From: Oscillatoriales cyanobacterium PMM_0008
Lineage (GTDB): Bacteria > Cyanobacteriota > Cyanobacteriia > Cyanobacteriales > Aerosakkonemataceae
NCBI GenBank assembly: GCA_949128025.1
Contig: CASBRD010000268.1
Coordinates: forward strand, 1-34,582
DNA: 34,582 nt
Reading direction: 5' to 3'
Shown: positions 1-10,500 of the stretch, in pieces
Position numbering within the stretch: the first letter of the stretch is position 1
Layout of the letters: every line of letters begins with the position of its first letter
Position numbers and translations under genes: made by a program
Notes under the pieces: model-generated
Seen by the model: only the letters and a program-made list of their open reading frames with translations
Told to the model about the DNA's origin: nothing
Database searches by the model: none

Positions 1-51
1 CAAGGGCCCAACCTACAAAGAAATGGCGAAGGAGGGGGGAAATTTCTTGTC

Positions 52-73
52 CCCTCCCCGTGGACGGGGAGGG
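52..73. terminator. GC-rich hairpin downstream of the receiver gene
   Basis: Nine-base inverted repeat (CCCTCCCCG at 52-60, CGGGGAGGG at 65-73) with a four-base loop. It lies about 75 bases past the stop of the minus-strand receiver gene at 149-529, in the position of a terminator for the kinase cluster. There is no clean U-run, and similar G/C-rich palindromes are dispersed repeats in cyanobacteria, so it may be a repeat instead. Confidence 0.4.
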
Positions 74-148
74 TTAGGGTGGGGTTCCAAATCTTTTGGC
101 AACAGGTCTATTCATGAACAATACTATTTTATCGTATCCCCAAATCTC

Positions 149-529
149 CTACTTAAAACCCAGAATCTCCATAGATTTTTCCAGCACTTCATCTGGATCG
201 AAAGGCTTGGTCATATATAAATCCGCACCCACATCATTCCCTTTTTGTTTATCAAACTCCTGCCCTTTTGCCGTCAGCATGATGATATAAACATCCCGCA
301 TTCCCAGATCTTTTTTGACAGCCCTACAAACCTCAAAACCGCTCATTTTAGGCATCATCACATCCAAGAAGACAAGTTGAGGTTTTTCTCTTTTGATAGT
401 TTCAAGGGCTTTTTCGCCGTTTTCTGCCATCAGTAATTCCACACCTTCGTCTTCCAGTTCCTCTAGAGTTTGTTCCATCAGAACTCTAATGTGAGGTTCA
501 TCATCAACAATCAATACCTTTTTAGTCAT
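149..529 (-). CDS. Single-domain response regulator (CheY-like receiver)
   Basis: A 126-residue protein consisting only of a receiver domain. It would accept a phosphoryl group from a histidine kinase and signal by protein contact, since it has no output domain. The acidic pocket DDEPH is near the N-terminus, the phospho-acceptor Asp is in LVFLDVMMPKMSG, the Thr is in IIMLTAKG and the conserved Lys is in MTKPFDPDE, so all catalytic residues are present. It is the last gene of a minus-strand run of three histidine kinases and starts 45 bases after the permease-kinase stop. It is therefore probably a diffusible target of one of them, which is inference from position. No strong Shine-Dalgarno is visible before the ATG. 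Confidence 0.93.
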   Translation of the reverse strand: MTKKVLIVDDEPHIRVLMEQTLEELEDEGVELLMAENGEKALETIKREKPQLVFLDVMMPKMSGFEVCRAVKKDLGMRDVYIIMLTAKGQEFDKQKGNDVGADLYMTKPFDPDEVLEKSMEILGFK

Positions 530-574
530 ACAGTTTTCTAATTTCCATCCTTACAAATGCCAACCTTTTAACTT

Positions 575-3500
575 TTAATTTTCTCCATCTGCCAATACAA
601 AAAACACATTTTCCATTCCCTTTTCAAAACGCAAGGTTTTAACCAAATTGTGCTGTTCTAAAAACACCGAGTCTACAATTATCATATCAGGTTTTAGTGC
701 CAATGCCTTTTCGATGCACTCTGGGCCAGTAGATGCCTCTACAACGCTGTATCCCTTGGCTTGCAATACTTCCGACAAAGTTTTTAGATTTGAAGCATTT
801 TCATCCACAACGAGAACTTTCTTTTTAGACGTTCCCTGAGACAACAGTACATCAATATCTTTCAGTAGTTCTTCTGCGTTTATTGGCTTTTTCAAATAGC
901 GGTCAATGCCCAAGCGATAACCTCTCTGTTTATCTTCCACGATCGATAAAATAATTATCGGGATGCCCATACTCTGGGGGTCGCTTTTCAGCACTGCTGC
1001 CACATCAAATCCATTGATTTGGGGCATCATCACATCTAGGATAATTAGGTCTGGTTTTTCTTGTTTAACTTGGCTAATGGCATCCACCCCATCTATTGCC
1101 TCATTGACTTGATGGTTCTGTGCTTCTAGTTGCTGTCGGAGCAAGTTGCGAATGTGGGTATCATCATCGACAACGAGGATCTTTTTGCGATCGTCTGCTG
1201 TATTAGAGGCTGTTTGTATAATACTTTGTTTGAGTTGCCTGACGAGGATATCGATGTTGATTTTTGCTATGTCAGTTAGGTGCGTACTAGCGATCGGTAG
1301 GGCGAATGAGAAGTTACTACCTATGCCTAGTTGGCTTTCTACCCAAATTTTACCGCCATGATGTTCTACTATTTGCTTGGAGATGGGCAATCCCAGTCCG
1401 GTACCTTTGGGTTTATCTGTGAGGGTGTCTCCAACTTGTTTAAATTTTTCAAATACTTTTTGTTGGTCATCTGGGGCAATCCCGACCCCGGTATCGATGA
1501 GGCTCACAATGATTTCCTCGTGGCGCTGAATTGCTCGACAAGTTATAGAACCTTTATCGGTGAATTTAACAGCGTTGGAAATGAGATTGATTAAGACTTG
1601 GAGCAACCGATCGCTATCGCCCATCACTTGAGGCAATCCATCTTGGATATCCTGGATAGGCTCAAGCCCATTTTGTTCAAATAAAGACGATGTGGCTGCG
1701 AACGCCCGCTCAACAAGATCTGGCACAGAAACAGCCTGCATTTGCCAATCTACCTTACCAGCTTCCATCTTGGCAATATCTAGAACATCATTGATCAAGG
1801 ATGTCAGTCGCTCACCCTCAGATACGATGATGTTCATATTTTCTGTCACTTGTCTGATGGTTTTTTGAGTTTTGCGCTCCTCAGATTGGATTAAGGGGAA
1901 TATCCCTTCTTCGAGTTTTTTCTGAATCAGTTTAGCAAAACCGATTACTGAAGTTAGGGGCGTCCGCAGTTCGTGGGAAACAGTAGAAATAAAATCGGTC
2001 TTCATCCGGTCAATTTCTTTTTCTGCGGTGATATCTCGAAGCAGGATAACCGAGCCGATACAGTTATAACTTTGATTTTCTGATGACTGGGAGTTTTTCA
2101 GGATTGCAGTAGCCACTGCTTTGCCAGAGCGATTATTTGTAAGGTTTATCTCTGCTGCAAATACCTCTTGGGGCTGTTTGATAGTCTGCGCGACTAGGTT
2201 TCCTATCTCGCTACCAAACACTGTCTTGCAGTCTTGACCGATCGCATCTGTTTTTATAATACCAAACATGGGTAGCAAGGCGAGATTCAATCGGGCGATC
2301 TTGCCTTCTGTATCTGTTACTAAGAGACCATCTGCCAGGTTATCTATGATAGCAGTCAGGTAGGCATTGGCCTGTTGGAGGGCTGCTTCGGAAAGCTTGC
2401 GATCGGTGATATCCCGCAGGATGGCAATATATTCTTGGTATTTGAGATTTTTTCTGTGTGAGATCGTGGCATCAATCGTGCGGACAGACTGGGAAATGTC
2501 GGTCTCTACATTACTTTGGGTTAGCGTCTGTTCGCTTCTGTTTGGCCAATCCTCCGGATCGTTACCCAACCCGAAAAGGAACTCGTTGAGGCGATGACCG
2601 ACCAGATAATTGGTATTCATCCCCAAGAGTGCAACAGAAGCAGGGTTGGCTTGATAAATTACACCGTTTTCATCCAGCACTAGAACGGGATCGAGAGCGG
2701 TAATAAATAAACTTTCAGCGTGTTCCCGCGCCTCGTCAATGGCAGCAATCTGGGGTAGGCTCGTCCAGCAGGCGATCGCGATCGCGACAAAGGCGACTGT
2801 CATCAGCAACACGACCAAGAGATTGTTGCCAGCATTTTCAGAGATCCGCTCTAAGTTATCCCTCATCTCCCAGCCTATTGTGGTAGCGCCACAAACTAAT
2901 ACGATCAGGACGATCACCTGGAATGCCACAAAATCTTCGATCTGGCGGCTTCTTGTCCGCACACGCCTAAGCCACCAAGCTGGATGGAAGGGGGCATAAG
3001 GGATGCGACGGATAGCCTCATCGATAACGAAAATAGCGAGAGGAAGCAAAAGCCCGATTAGCACGTCTTGCCAGCCCCAGGCGAAGCCTGCCATCACGAG
3101 GACGATCGCCTCTACTATCAAGAAACCCAGAGACCACCAAGGCCATCTGACTTCCGGCCTGCCTCGGCGCAGCCAAAGTCCCAGATGGAGAGCCATTATA
3201 GACAACAGGTAACCTGCACAACCCACCGCCACAAGACCGGCTACATCTCCCCAAATCAGACCGAGCAGATTCACTAAAACGCAAAATATCAGAGCAGGTT
3301 GCAAGACCCCTGCCTTTGAGACGATGGCGAAGACAGGTGAAAGGTATCCGTCTAGGGAGAGTTGGTACAAAATGCGAGGTGAGTTGGAAACCGCAGTGGC
3401 GGAAGACAGAAGACAGCCTGAGACCAGCAGGAGTGTGACGATAAATGAAGCCTGGTGACCCCAAAATGGCTGGGCAGCCGCTAACAGGTTCAGGAAAGGG

Positions 3501-4345
3501 TTGTCGCCAAGTCCAGGTTCTGTAGCTAACCGCATGAGAACCCAGCTGCTACCCAAGTACACAACAGGAATTAGCCCAGCGGCAAAGGTGAGAAATTGCA
3601 AAGTGTTACGGGGTCGTCGGCTGTCGGCGACAAACGAGGAAGCAGTTTCGCAGGCGTAAGGCCCGTAGATTGCGAAGAACGACCACTTCGCCCAATCAAC
3701 AAATGTTGGGGGCGACCAGCTGGTGGGTAAAAGTCCGGGACTGGTTGGCGAAAAGGTTAACCATCCGATGCCTTGAAAGGAAAATATCAGTAAAAATCCT
3801 ATGGCCGGAAGAATGAAGGATGTGTGTAGTATCCCCAAGGCGCGGGTGCCACTAAACGCCACGATGTAGGGGATGAGGGTGAATCCAATTTTTAGAATGG
3901 TTTCGGGACAAGCAATGCCGAAGGGTTCGAGGTTGACCTTGATTAGGTCTGTGAGGATGATGGCGTTTACTGCCGGATACATTGCCCAGGCGTAGAAGTA
4001 GGCCAATGCTGCATAGCGACCCACACTGGGATAGTTCCTCAGTAGCCTGGTTGTATAGTTGGGCGTTCCTCCTGACATCTCTGGCCACTGTTCCCCTAAG
4101 CGTTTCACCTGGAGGTTTAGCAGCATTCCCACAATTACTGCGGGCAACCACACAAAGATGGCTTGTGGCCCAAGCGCTGTGTGCATCGCAGGAGCAATGG
4201 CAGTCCATGAGATAAGACTTGCGAGACCGAAGCCCCAGGTTTCTAGGTAGCTCAGGCTCCGGGGAAGGCGCATGAGCGATCGCGTAGCGTGTTGCGAAGC
4301 AAGGTATTGCTGATTCACTGACAAATTATTATTAGTTTCAGGCAT
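575..4345 (-). CDS. Amino acid permease-hybrid histidine kinase fusion (APC-PAS-PAS-HisKA-HATPase-REC-pseudoREC)
   Basis: A 1256-residue hybrid sensor kinase whose input region is a transporter. Residues 1-445 are a polytopic APC-superfamily amino-acid permease-like domain (N-terminal LSYLETWGFGLASL, SGGTPNYTTR and YGPYACETASSF segments). Two more hydrophobic helices lie near 472-492 and 508-528. PAS domains follow at about 543-655 and 660-775. HisKA has phospho-His791 in HELRTPLTSV, and HATPase has the N box LINLISNAVKF, DTGVGIAP and GTGLGLPIS. REC1 (1054-1173) has acceptor Asp1104. The last receiver (1174-1256) keeps Asp1225 but stops after strand 4, without the Lys/strand-5 half. The membrane region probably senses, and may transport, an amino acid or related solute, as the SLC5 domain does in CbrA; the ligand is unknown. 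Residues 660-1256 parallel the C-terminus of the upstream kinase. No close Shine-Dalgarno is visible. Confidence 0.9.
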   Translation of the reverse strand: MPETNNNLSVNQQYLASQHATRSLMRLPRSLSYLETWGFGLASLISWTAIAPAMHTALGPQAIFVWLPAVIVGMLLNLQVKRLGEQWPEMSGGTPNYTTRLLRNYPSVGRYAALAYFYAWAMYPAVNAIILTDLIKVNLEPFGIACPETILKIGFTLIPYIVAFSGTRALGILHTSFILPAIGFLLIFSFQGIGWLTFSPTSPGLLPTSWSPPTFVDWAKWSFFAIYGPYACETASSFVADSRRPRNTLQFLTFAAGLIPVVYLGSSWVLMRLATEPGLGDNPFLNLLAAAQPFWGHQASFIVTLLLVSGCLLSSATAVSNSPRILYQLSLDGYLSPVFAIVSKAGVLQPALIFCVLVNLLGLIWGDVAGLVAVGCAGYLLSIMALHLGLWLRRGRPEVRWPWWSLGFLIVEAIVLVMAGFAWGWQDVLIGLLLPLAIFVIDEAIRRIPYAPFHPAWWLRRVRTRSRQIEDFVAFQVIVLIVLVCGATTIGWEMRDNLERISENAGNNLLVVLLMTVAFVAIAIACWTSLPQIAAIDEAREHAESLFITALDPVLVLDENGVIYQANPASVALLGMNTNYLVGHRLNEFLFGLGNDPEDWPNRSEQTLTQSNVETDISQSVRTIDATISHRKNLKYQEYIAILRDITDRKLSEAALQQANAYLTAIIDNLADGLLVTDTEGKIARLNLALLPMFGIIKTDAIGQDCKTVFGSEIGNLVAQTIKQPQEVFAAEINLTNNRSGKAVATAILKNSQSSENQSYNCIGSVILLRDITAEKEIDRMKTDFISTVSHELRTPLTSVIGFAKLIQKKLEEGIFPLIQSEERKTQKTIRQVTENMNIIVSEGERLTSLINDVLDIAKMEAGKVDWQMQAVSVPDLVERAFAATSSLFEQNGLEPIQDIQDGLPQVMGDSDRLLQVLINLISNAVKFTDKGSITCRAIQRHEEIIVSLIDTGVGIAPDDQQKVFEKFKQVGDTLTDKPKGTGLGLPISKQIVEHHGGKIWVESQLGIGSNFSFALPIASTHLTDIAKINIDILVRQLKQSIIQTASNTADDRKKILVVDDDTHIRNLLRQQLEAQNHQVNEAIDGVDAISQVKQEKPDLIILDVMMPQINGFDVAAVLKSDPQSMGIPIIILSIVEDKQRGYRLGIDRYLKKPINAEELLKDIDVLLSQGTSKKKVLVVDENASNLKTLSEVLQAKGYSVVEASTGPECIEKALALKPDMIIVDSVFLEQHNLVKTLRFEKGMENVFFVLADGEN

Positions 4346-4396
4346 AGGCGTTTAGATAACCAGCCCTCTTTAATTCTTACATTTATTGCTGAGTTG

Positions 4397-4425
4397 GCAA
4401 CCTCAGAATCCGGTGCTGAGGTTGC
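4397..4425. terminator. Hairpin in the gap between the two giant kinase genes
   Basis: Inverted repeat with ten-base arms (GCAACCTCAG 4397-4406, CTGAGGTTGC 4416-4425) and a nine-base loop, in the 163-base gap between the stop of the 2101-residue kinase and the start of the permease-kinase. It could attenuate or stabilise read-through mRNA. No U-tract follows on the minus strand, so a strong intrinsic terminator is doubtful. Confidence 0.4.
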
Positions 4426-4508
4426 TCATCCACGAGCGATATTTTCGATCGTACCACCCTGAGAGAATTTACAAATCAAAACCTTAACATAACTTTTTAA
4501 CCTTTCAT

Positions 4509-7500
4509 TTATTTAAGCTCTGCTAGTAAGACAAAAAAGACATTTTCCAGTCCCTTTTCAAATTTCAATAACTTGACAAGATCGTGTTGTTCGGAAACTA
4601 CGGAATTGACTATAATCATATCAGGCTTTACTGATAACGCCTTCTCAATGCACTCTTGTCCGTTAGACGCCTCGACAACACTGTATCCCTTCGCTTGCAA
4701 CACATCAGAAACACTTTTCACGACTGAGGCATCTTCATCCACTACTAAAACTTTCTTTTTCGATGTTCCTTGAGAGAGCAACAATCCAATATTATTAAGC
4801 AGGTCTTCTGCATTAACAGGCTTAGTAAAATAGCGGTCTATTCCCAGTCGATACTCCCTCTGTTTATCCTCGATGATTGACAATATGACGATGGGTATAC
4901 TCATCGTTTGGGGGTCATTTTTCAGCACGGCTGCTACATCAAAACCATTGATCTGAGGCATCATCACATCAAGGATAATTAAGTCTGGTCTGGCCGTTTT
5001 TACCTGGGTAATGGCATCCATTCCATCTTTAGCTTCTCTGACTTCATAACCTTCTGGTTCCAGTTGCTGTCTGAGTAATTGGCGAATGTTGGGATCATCA
5101 TCGACGACGAGAATTATTTTACCATGCTCGGATGCAGAGGGTGCTGCTTGTACCAAGCTTTCCTTCAATTGTCTAACCAAGATATCGATAGAAATTTTGT
5201 CTGTCTCCACATTGTTGCTGTTAGCGATCGGTAGACTGAATGAGAAATTACTTCCTTGTGTAAGTTGACTTTCCACCCATATTCTGCCACCATGATGTTC
5301 GACAATTTGTTTGCATATAGGTAGTCCTAAACCGCTTCCTTTGGGTTTGTCTGTGAGGGTATCACCCACCTGCTGAAATTTTTCAAATACCTTGTCTCGA
5401 TCCCCTGGGGCGATCCCAATGCCAGTATCGATGACGCTGATGACTATTTGGTTATTTTGTTGTTTTGCTTTCACAGTACAACTACCTGTTTCTGTGAATT
5501 TCATGGCATTGGAAATTAGATTAATTAAAACTTGGAGTAAGCGATCGCGATCGCCAATCACATCAGGTAATCCTTCTTCTACTTCTTTGTGTATGGCTAG
5601 TCCTCCGGCTTCAAATAAATTCGAGGTGGCTGCATAAGCTCGGTCAATTATGCTAGCGATCGAAGTAGGCTCCATCTGCCACTCTACCTTACCAGCCTCC
5701 ATCTTGGCGATATCGAGTACATCATTAATCAGGGTTGTCAGTCGTTCGCCTTCAGACACGATGATGTTGATATTGTCGCCCACTTGCTTGACAGTTTTTT
5801 GCGTTTTGCGATCGCTATCTGGCAGTAAGGGAAAGACCCCTTCCTCCAGTTTTTTCTTAATAATCTTGGCAAATCCCAGCACAGAAGTCAGAGGTGTCCG
5901 TAGTTCGTGGGAAACCGTAGAGATAAAATCCGTCTTCATCCGGTCAATTTCAATCTCGGTAGTGATATCCCGGATGACTATAACCGAACCTAGACATTCA
6001 TCGATCGCATCTTCCCCTGAAGTTAAGCCTCTGGAAATTGCAGTTGCCACAGCCTTGCCAACCCTACCTTTTGCTAGTTCTATCTCTGCGGTTAACACCT
6101 CCCTGGGAGATTTCAAAGTCATAGTTACCAGTTCTGTCATTTCACTGCTAAAGGTATCGTTACAGCTTTTACCAATCAGATTGCTACCTGAAAGATCGAA
6201 CTGAAGTAACAAAGATGGATTAAATCGAGAGATATTACCACGGGCATCCGTTACCAGCAGACCATCCGCAATATTGTTGATGATGGCGGTAAGATAAGCC
6301 ACGGTATTCTGGACTTCTTTGGCAGCTTGTGCTAGTTCGAGGGAGATAGCCGCCTGTCCTGAAAGCAGTCGCAAAACTTCCAGCCGCTCTGGTGTAAAAG
6401 CATCCGTTGTCAAATTGTTTTCCAGGTAAAAGATGCCGACTCGTTTTCCTTGATGAAGGATGGGAGCACACAAGAGAGACTTCGTTTGGTTATTTGTGAT
6501 ATAGGGGTCGCTGCTAAACATTCCCTCGCGAGCGGCATCTTTTAAAACGACACTTTTTTGAGTTCTTTCTACATAATTGATAATCGCCTGGGAAATATTC
6601 TCACTGGTTTCCACAGGAATATTTGGCAGTACTACACAATTTTCTTGCTCAACGCTCCCTGACGCAGCCAGCACTAATTTTCCCGATTTATCCAACAGGA
6701 GGATACCTTTCTGCGCGCCTGCATTTTCGATGAGAATGTGCGTCAACTTTGATAGCAAATTGTCGAGAACGATTTCCGAGGAAATCGCTTGTGATGCTTT
6801 GAGTACTGTCGCCAAATCCAGCGTATTCGCTCCCCATAAACTCGTAGAATTCGCTGTGTCTGTTACCTCTAGACCAGTTTTTTCTTGCTTCCTGATCTGG
6901 GATAATAACTGAGGATATCTTGCCTCTAAGTCTCTGACTTTTGCCTTTGCTCCCCAGCGGATATAGCCATAGTAGGCATCAGTTAGATATACTTGAGCAA
7001 CCTTATCTCTAGTGCGAGAGAAATAAAACTCAGATGTTAGTTCATTGGCGAGTGCTTCTTCTTGGATGTATCCTTGTTCACCAGATCCTTTGATGGCACG
7101 TTCATAATATTCCATTGCTAGGACATCTTGGTTCAACACTCGCGCTTTCTCTGCTTCTACTAAATCATACTTGTGTTGATAATTGGATGGAGCATGAGAC
7201 ATCCAGAGTTTCATTCTATTCTGATTTGATAATACTTTTTTGATATTTTTTACTTGTGCATCTTTTGAAACTGTAGGATATAAAGCCAGGATAGCTAAAG
7301 AATAATAAAAATTGGTTTCGGCGCTATACATCGTAGCTAGTCCGCCACCTGCGTATTTTTCTGCTAAGGAGGCATTTTCAGCAGACTGAGTATAATCCTT
7401 AAACAAATAAAAGAGTATAGATTTAGCAATATAGATAGGATAAATCAACATATAATTATTGCTTTTAATCAAAGATGGTAGCATTTCATCTTCATTAAAA

Positions 7501-10500
7501 CTTTCACCAATCAAGCGGCATTTACCAGGAGATTTATCCAATAAATTCAACACCATTTGTCTACATATACTTGCATAGTTACTCTGAAATTCCTGTTTTA
7601 GCTTTTGCATCATCCCAATATATTTTGTCTGCTTATCAGCTACAATCTCTAGATTTTCGCCTACAAAAAATATGTGGGTACAATAGAAACAAGCCCCATA
7701 ACAAGCATATTCTACATCACCAATTTCTAGCCCAGCTTGAATTCCTTCAATAAACGCTTCTAGGGTGTTCCTAGCTGGCTCTTTCCAGTGTCTAATAAAA
7801 TTGTTAAATGTCTCATAGATTTTAGCTTTGGCTTCTTGGGCATTGAATTGCTCCAACAGCTTCAAACCCAGTTGGCCAAATTGATAACCAGAATCTATAT
7901 CTCCGAACGCCCCAATCAGAAGCATACCATAAAGAGTATAGGCGTAAGCCGATAAGGGGGAATTTCCATATTTCAAACAGAGGTTAGTAAATTTAAATAC
8001 AACTAGAGGATAAAGCTCAGGAGCTACTATATAAACGGGAGGAATAAGATTAATTAAGATCCGTAGTGCCGCTATTTTATAGGGATCAGTCATTTCTGGC
8101 AGTTCAGCTAAATCCTCTATTCTCTTTGTTCCCAAGTTAAATTTTGTGTGAATAAGTCCTAACAAAATATTTATTTTTCTGGGTTTTTTGGGTAAGAATA
8201 CTCCCAGTAGTCTCAGAACTTGCAGTGCAGTATCTAAGGCTAATTGCATTTCATTTTGAGCAATATAAAATTGCATTCTTATCTCATATATCTTAACTTT
8301 ATCAAGTAATTTTTTAGCCTGCTCAATAATTTTTTCTGAAATAATTTTTGCCTGTTCAAAGTTGGTGTTTAAATATTCTGCTGCCGCTATCTCCACATGG
8401 ATTGCGAGTGTTAGGTCATAGTGATTTTGCCAGCTGGATTCGGTGAGGAGTCCTAGACCCAATGATAAATACTTGACAGCCGCTTGATAAGCTGTAGCTG
8501 TCTTCGCTTTCCGACCTGCAACTAGGTTTAATTGAGCTAGCTGATATCTTTCTTCCTCCAAAGGGATAAATTCAGCACCAACATTCAGTTGATTTACAAT
8601 TTCAAAGATGTTCTCTTCAATCTCTGTTTCTGGGGTATTTTTCAGCAGCAGTTGACCAATTTTCAGGTGAGTTTCTTTTTTATGATCTTCAGGAATCAAA
8701 GAATAAGCTGCTTGCTGCACCCGGTCATGGAGAAATTTGTAGGAAATTTTAGTAATTGGTAATTGGTAGGATTGTTCATTTTCCATTGTCGATGACCAAT
8801 TACTCATTCCGACTAGGGGAATTTTATATGCCTCACTGAGAGGCAGAATCAGACCCTCCTGAAGGGCATCCCACAAATCAGCCGCCGTTTCTGATTCAGA
8901 TTTTTCATTTACAATCGCTAGAACATCTAAATTAAATCTATCGCCAATACAGGCGGCTAATTTTAATACCTGCTGAGTTTGTGCAGGCAATTTTTGAATA
9001 TTTCTGGCAATTAGTTCGACGACATTATAATCCGTAATCCCAATGGTTTGAATTTGCTTGATGTCACACTGCCAACAACCGGAACTAAAGTCAAATGTCA
9101 ACAGCTTTTCACGGTGAAGGGTAGAGAGCAATTGCGTCAAGAAGAAAGGATTACCTTGGGTTTTATTGAAACCTAATTCGGCTAGGGGCAAAGACTTTTG
9201 TGTTTCATCGTGAAGGGTATCGGCAACTAATTGACTGACGTTGCCAATATCCAAAGGCTGGAGGATGATATTATTAACGATTGCCCCGAATGATTCAATT
9301 TCTTCCAAGGTCTGCATCAACGGATGAGTCGGACTGACCTCATTATCTCGATACGCTCCAATTAGTAATAGATATTGGCTATCGGGGTCAGTCACAAGTA
9401 ACTGAATCAACTTCAAAGATGCCGAATCCGCCCACTGTAAGTCATCTAGAAAAACGACCAACGGGTGTTCTGGTTTAGTAAATACATGAATGAACTGTTG
9501 AAATACCCGATTAAATCGATTTTGTGATTCTGATGGCCCCAATTGAGGAACATCTGGCTGAAAACCAATAATTAGTTCGACTTCGGGAATAACATTAATG
9601 ATGACAGAGCCATTGGAACCGAGTGCTTCTAATAGTTTGGTTTTCCAAATAGCTATTTTTTCTGAACTTTCTGTTAACAGTTGCCGCATCAATTCCTGGA
9701 ATGCTTGAATCATTGAAGCATAAGGAATATTCCGCTTAAACTGGTCAAATTTGCCAGCGATAAAATAACCCCGCTGCCGGACTATGGGTTTATGAACTTC
9801 ATTAACTACTGAGGTTTTACCAATCCCTGAGTAGCCACTGACAAGCATCATCTCACTCTTTCCTTGACTAACTCGGTCAAAGGCATCCAGCAGTGTATGC
9901 ACTTCCGCGTCGCGCCCATAGAGTTTTTGCGGGATCAGAAAAGAGCCAGATTTATCCCGTTTACCGATTGAAAAGTCAGAAATCTTGCCAGTTGATTGCA
10001 GTTGATTCAGACAGGTTTCTAAATCGACTTTTAGTCCTAAAGCGCTTTGGTAACGGTCTTCAGCGGTTTTGGATAGTAACTTCATTACTATCGAAGAAAT
10101 TGCGCCGGTCATCTCTGCATTCAGTTGGTCAGGCGACACTGGTTGTTTGGCTATATGACAGTGAACTAATTCTAGAGGGTCGGTGGCATTAAAGGGCAAT
10201 TGTCCCGTCAGCATTTCATAGAATGTTACTCCTAATGAATAGAAGTCGGTGCGGTAGTCAATCGACCGATTCATTCTCCCTGTCTGTTCTGGTGATATAT
10301 AGGCTAGGGTTCCTTCTAATAAATTGGTATTGCTGATTCCTGTCTCTCTAGACAGGCGCGAAGCTATGCTAAAGTCGATAATTTTAACTTGGCCTGTAGA
10401 GGGGTTGATCAGGATATTTTGGGGTTTAATATCTTTATGTATAATCTGATTTTGATGCAACTGAGCTAGGGTTGAAGCTAGCTGAATGCCGATTCTGAGG

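Noticed and set aside
3018-3464. 148-codon minus-strand open frame
   Set aside because: It is an alternative frame inside the permease part of the permease-kinase gene and has Cys/Arg-rich composition typical of a shadow frame.
5650-6204. 184-codon plus-strand open frame
   Set aside because: It lies fully antisense to the histidine kinase cassette of the 2101-residue protein and has low-complexity Ser/Ile-rich composition without any known domain.
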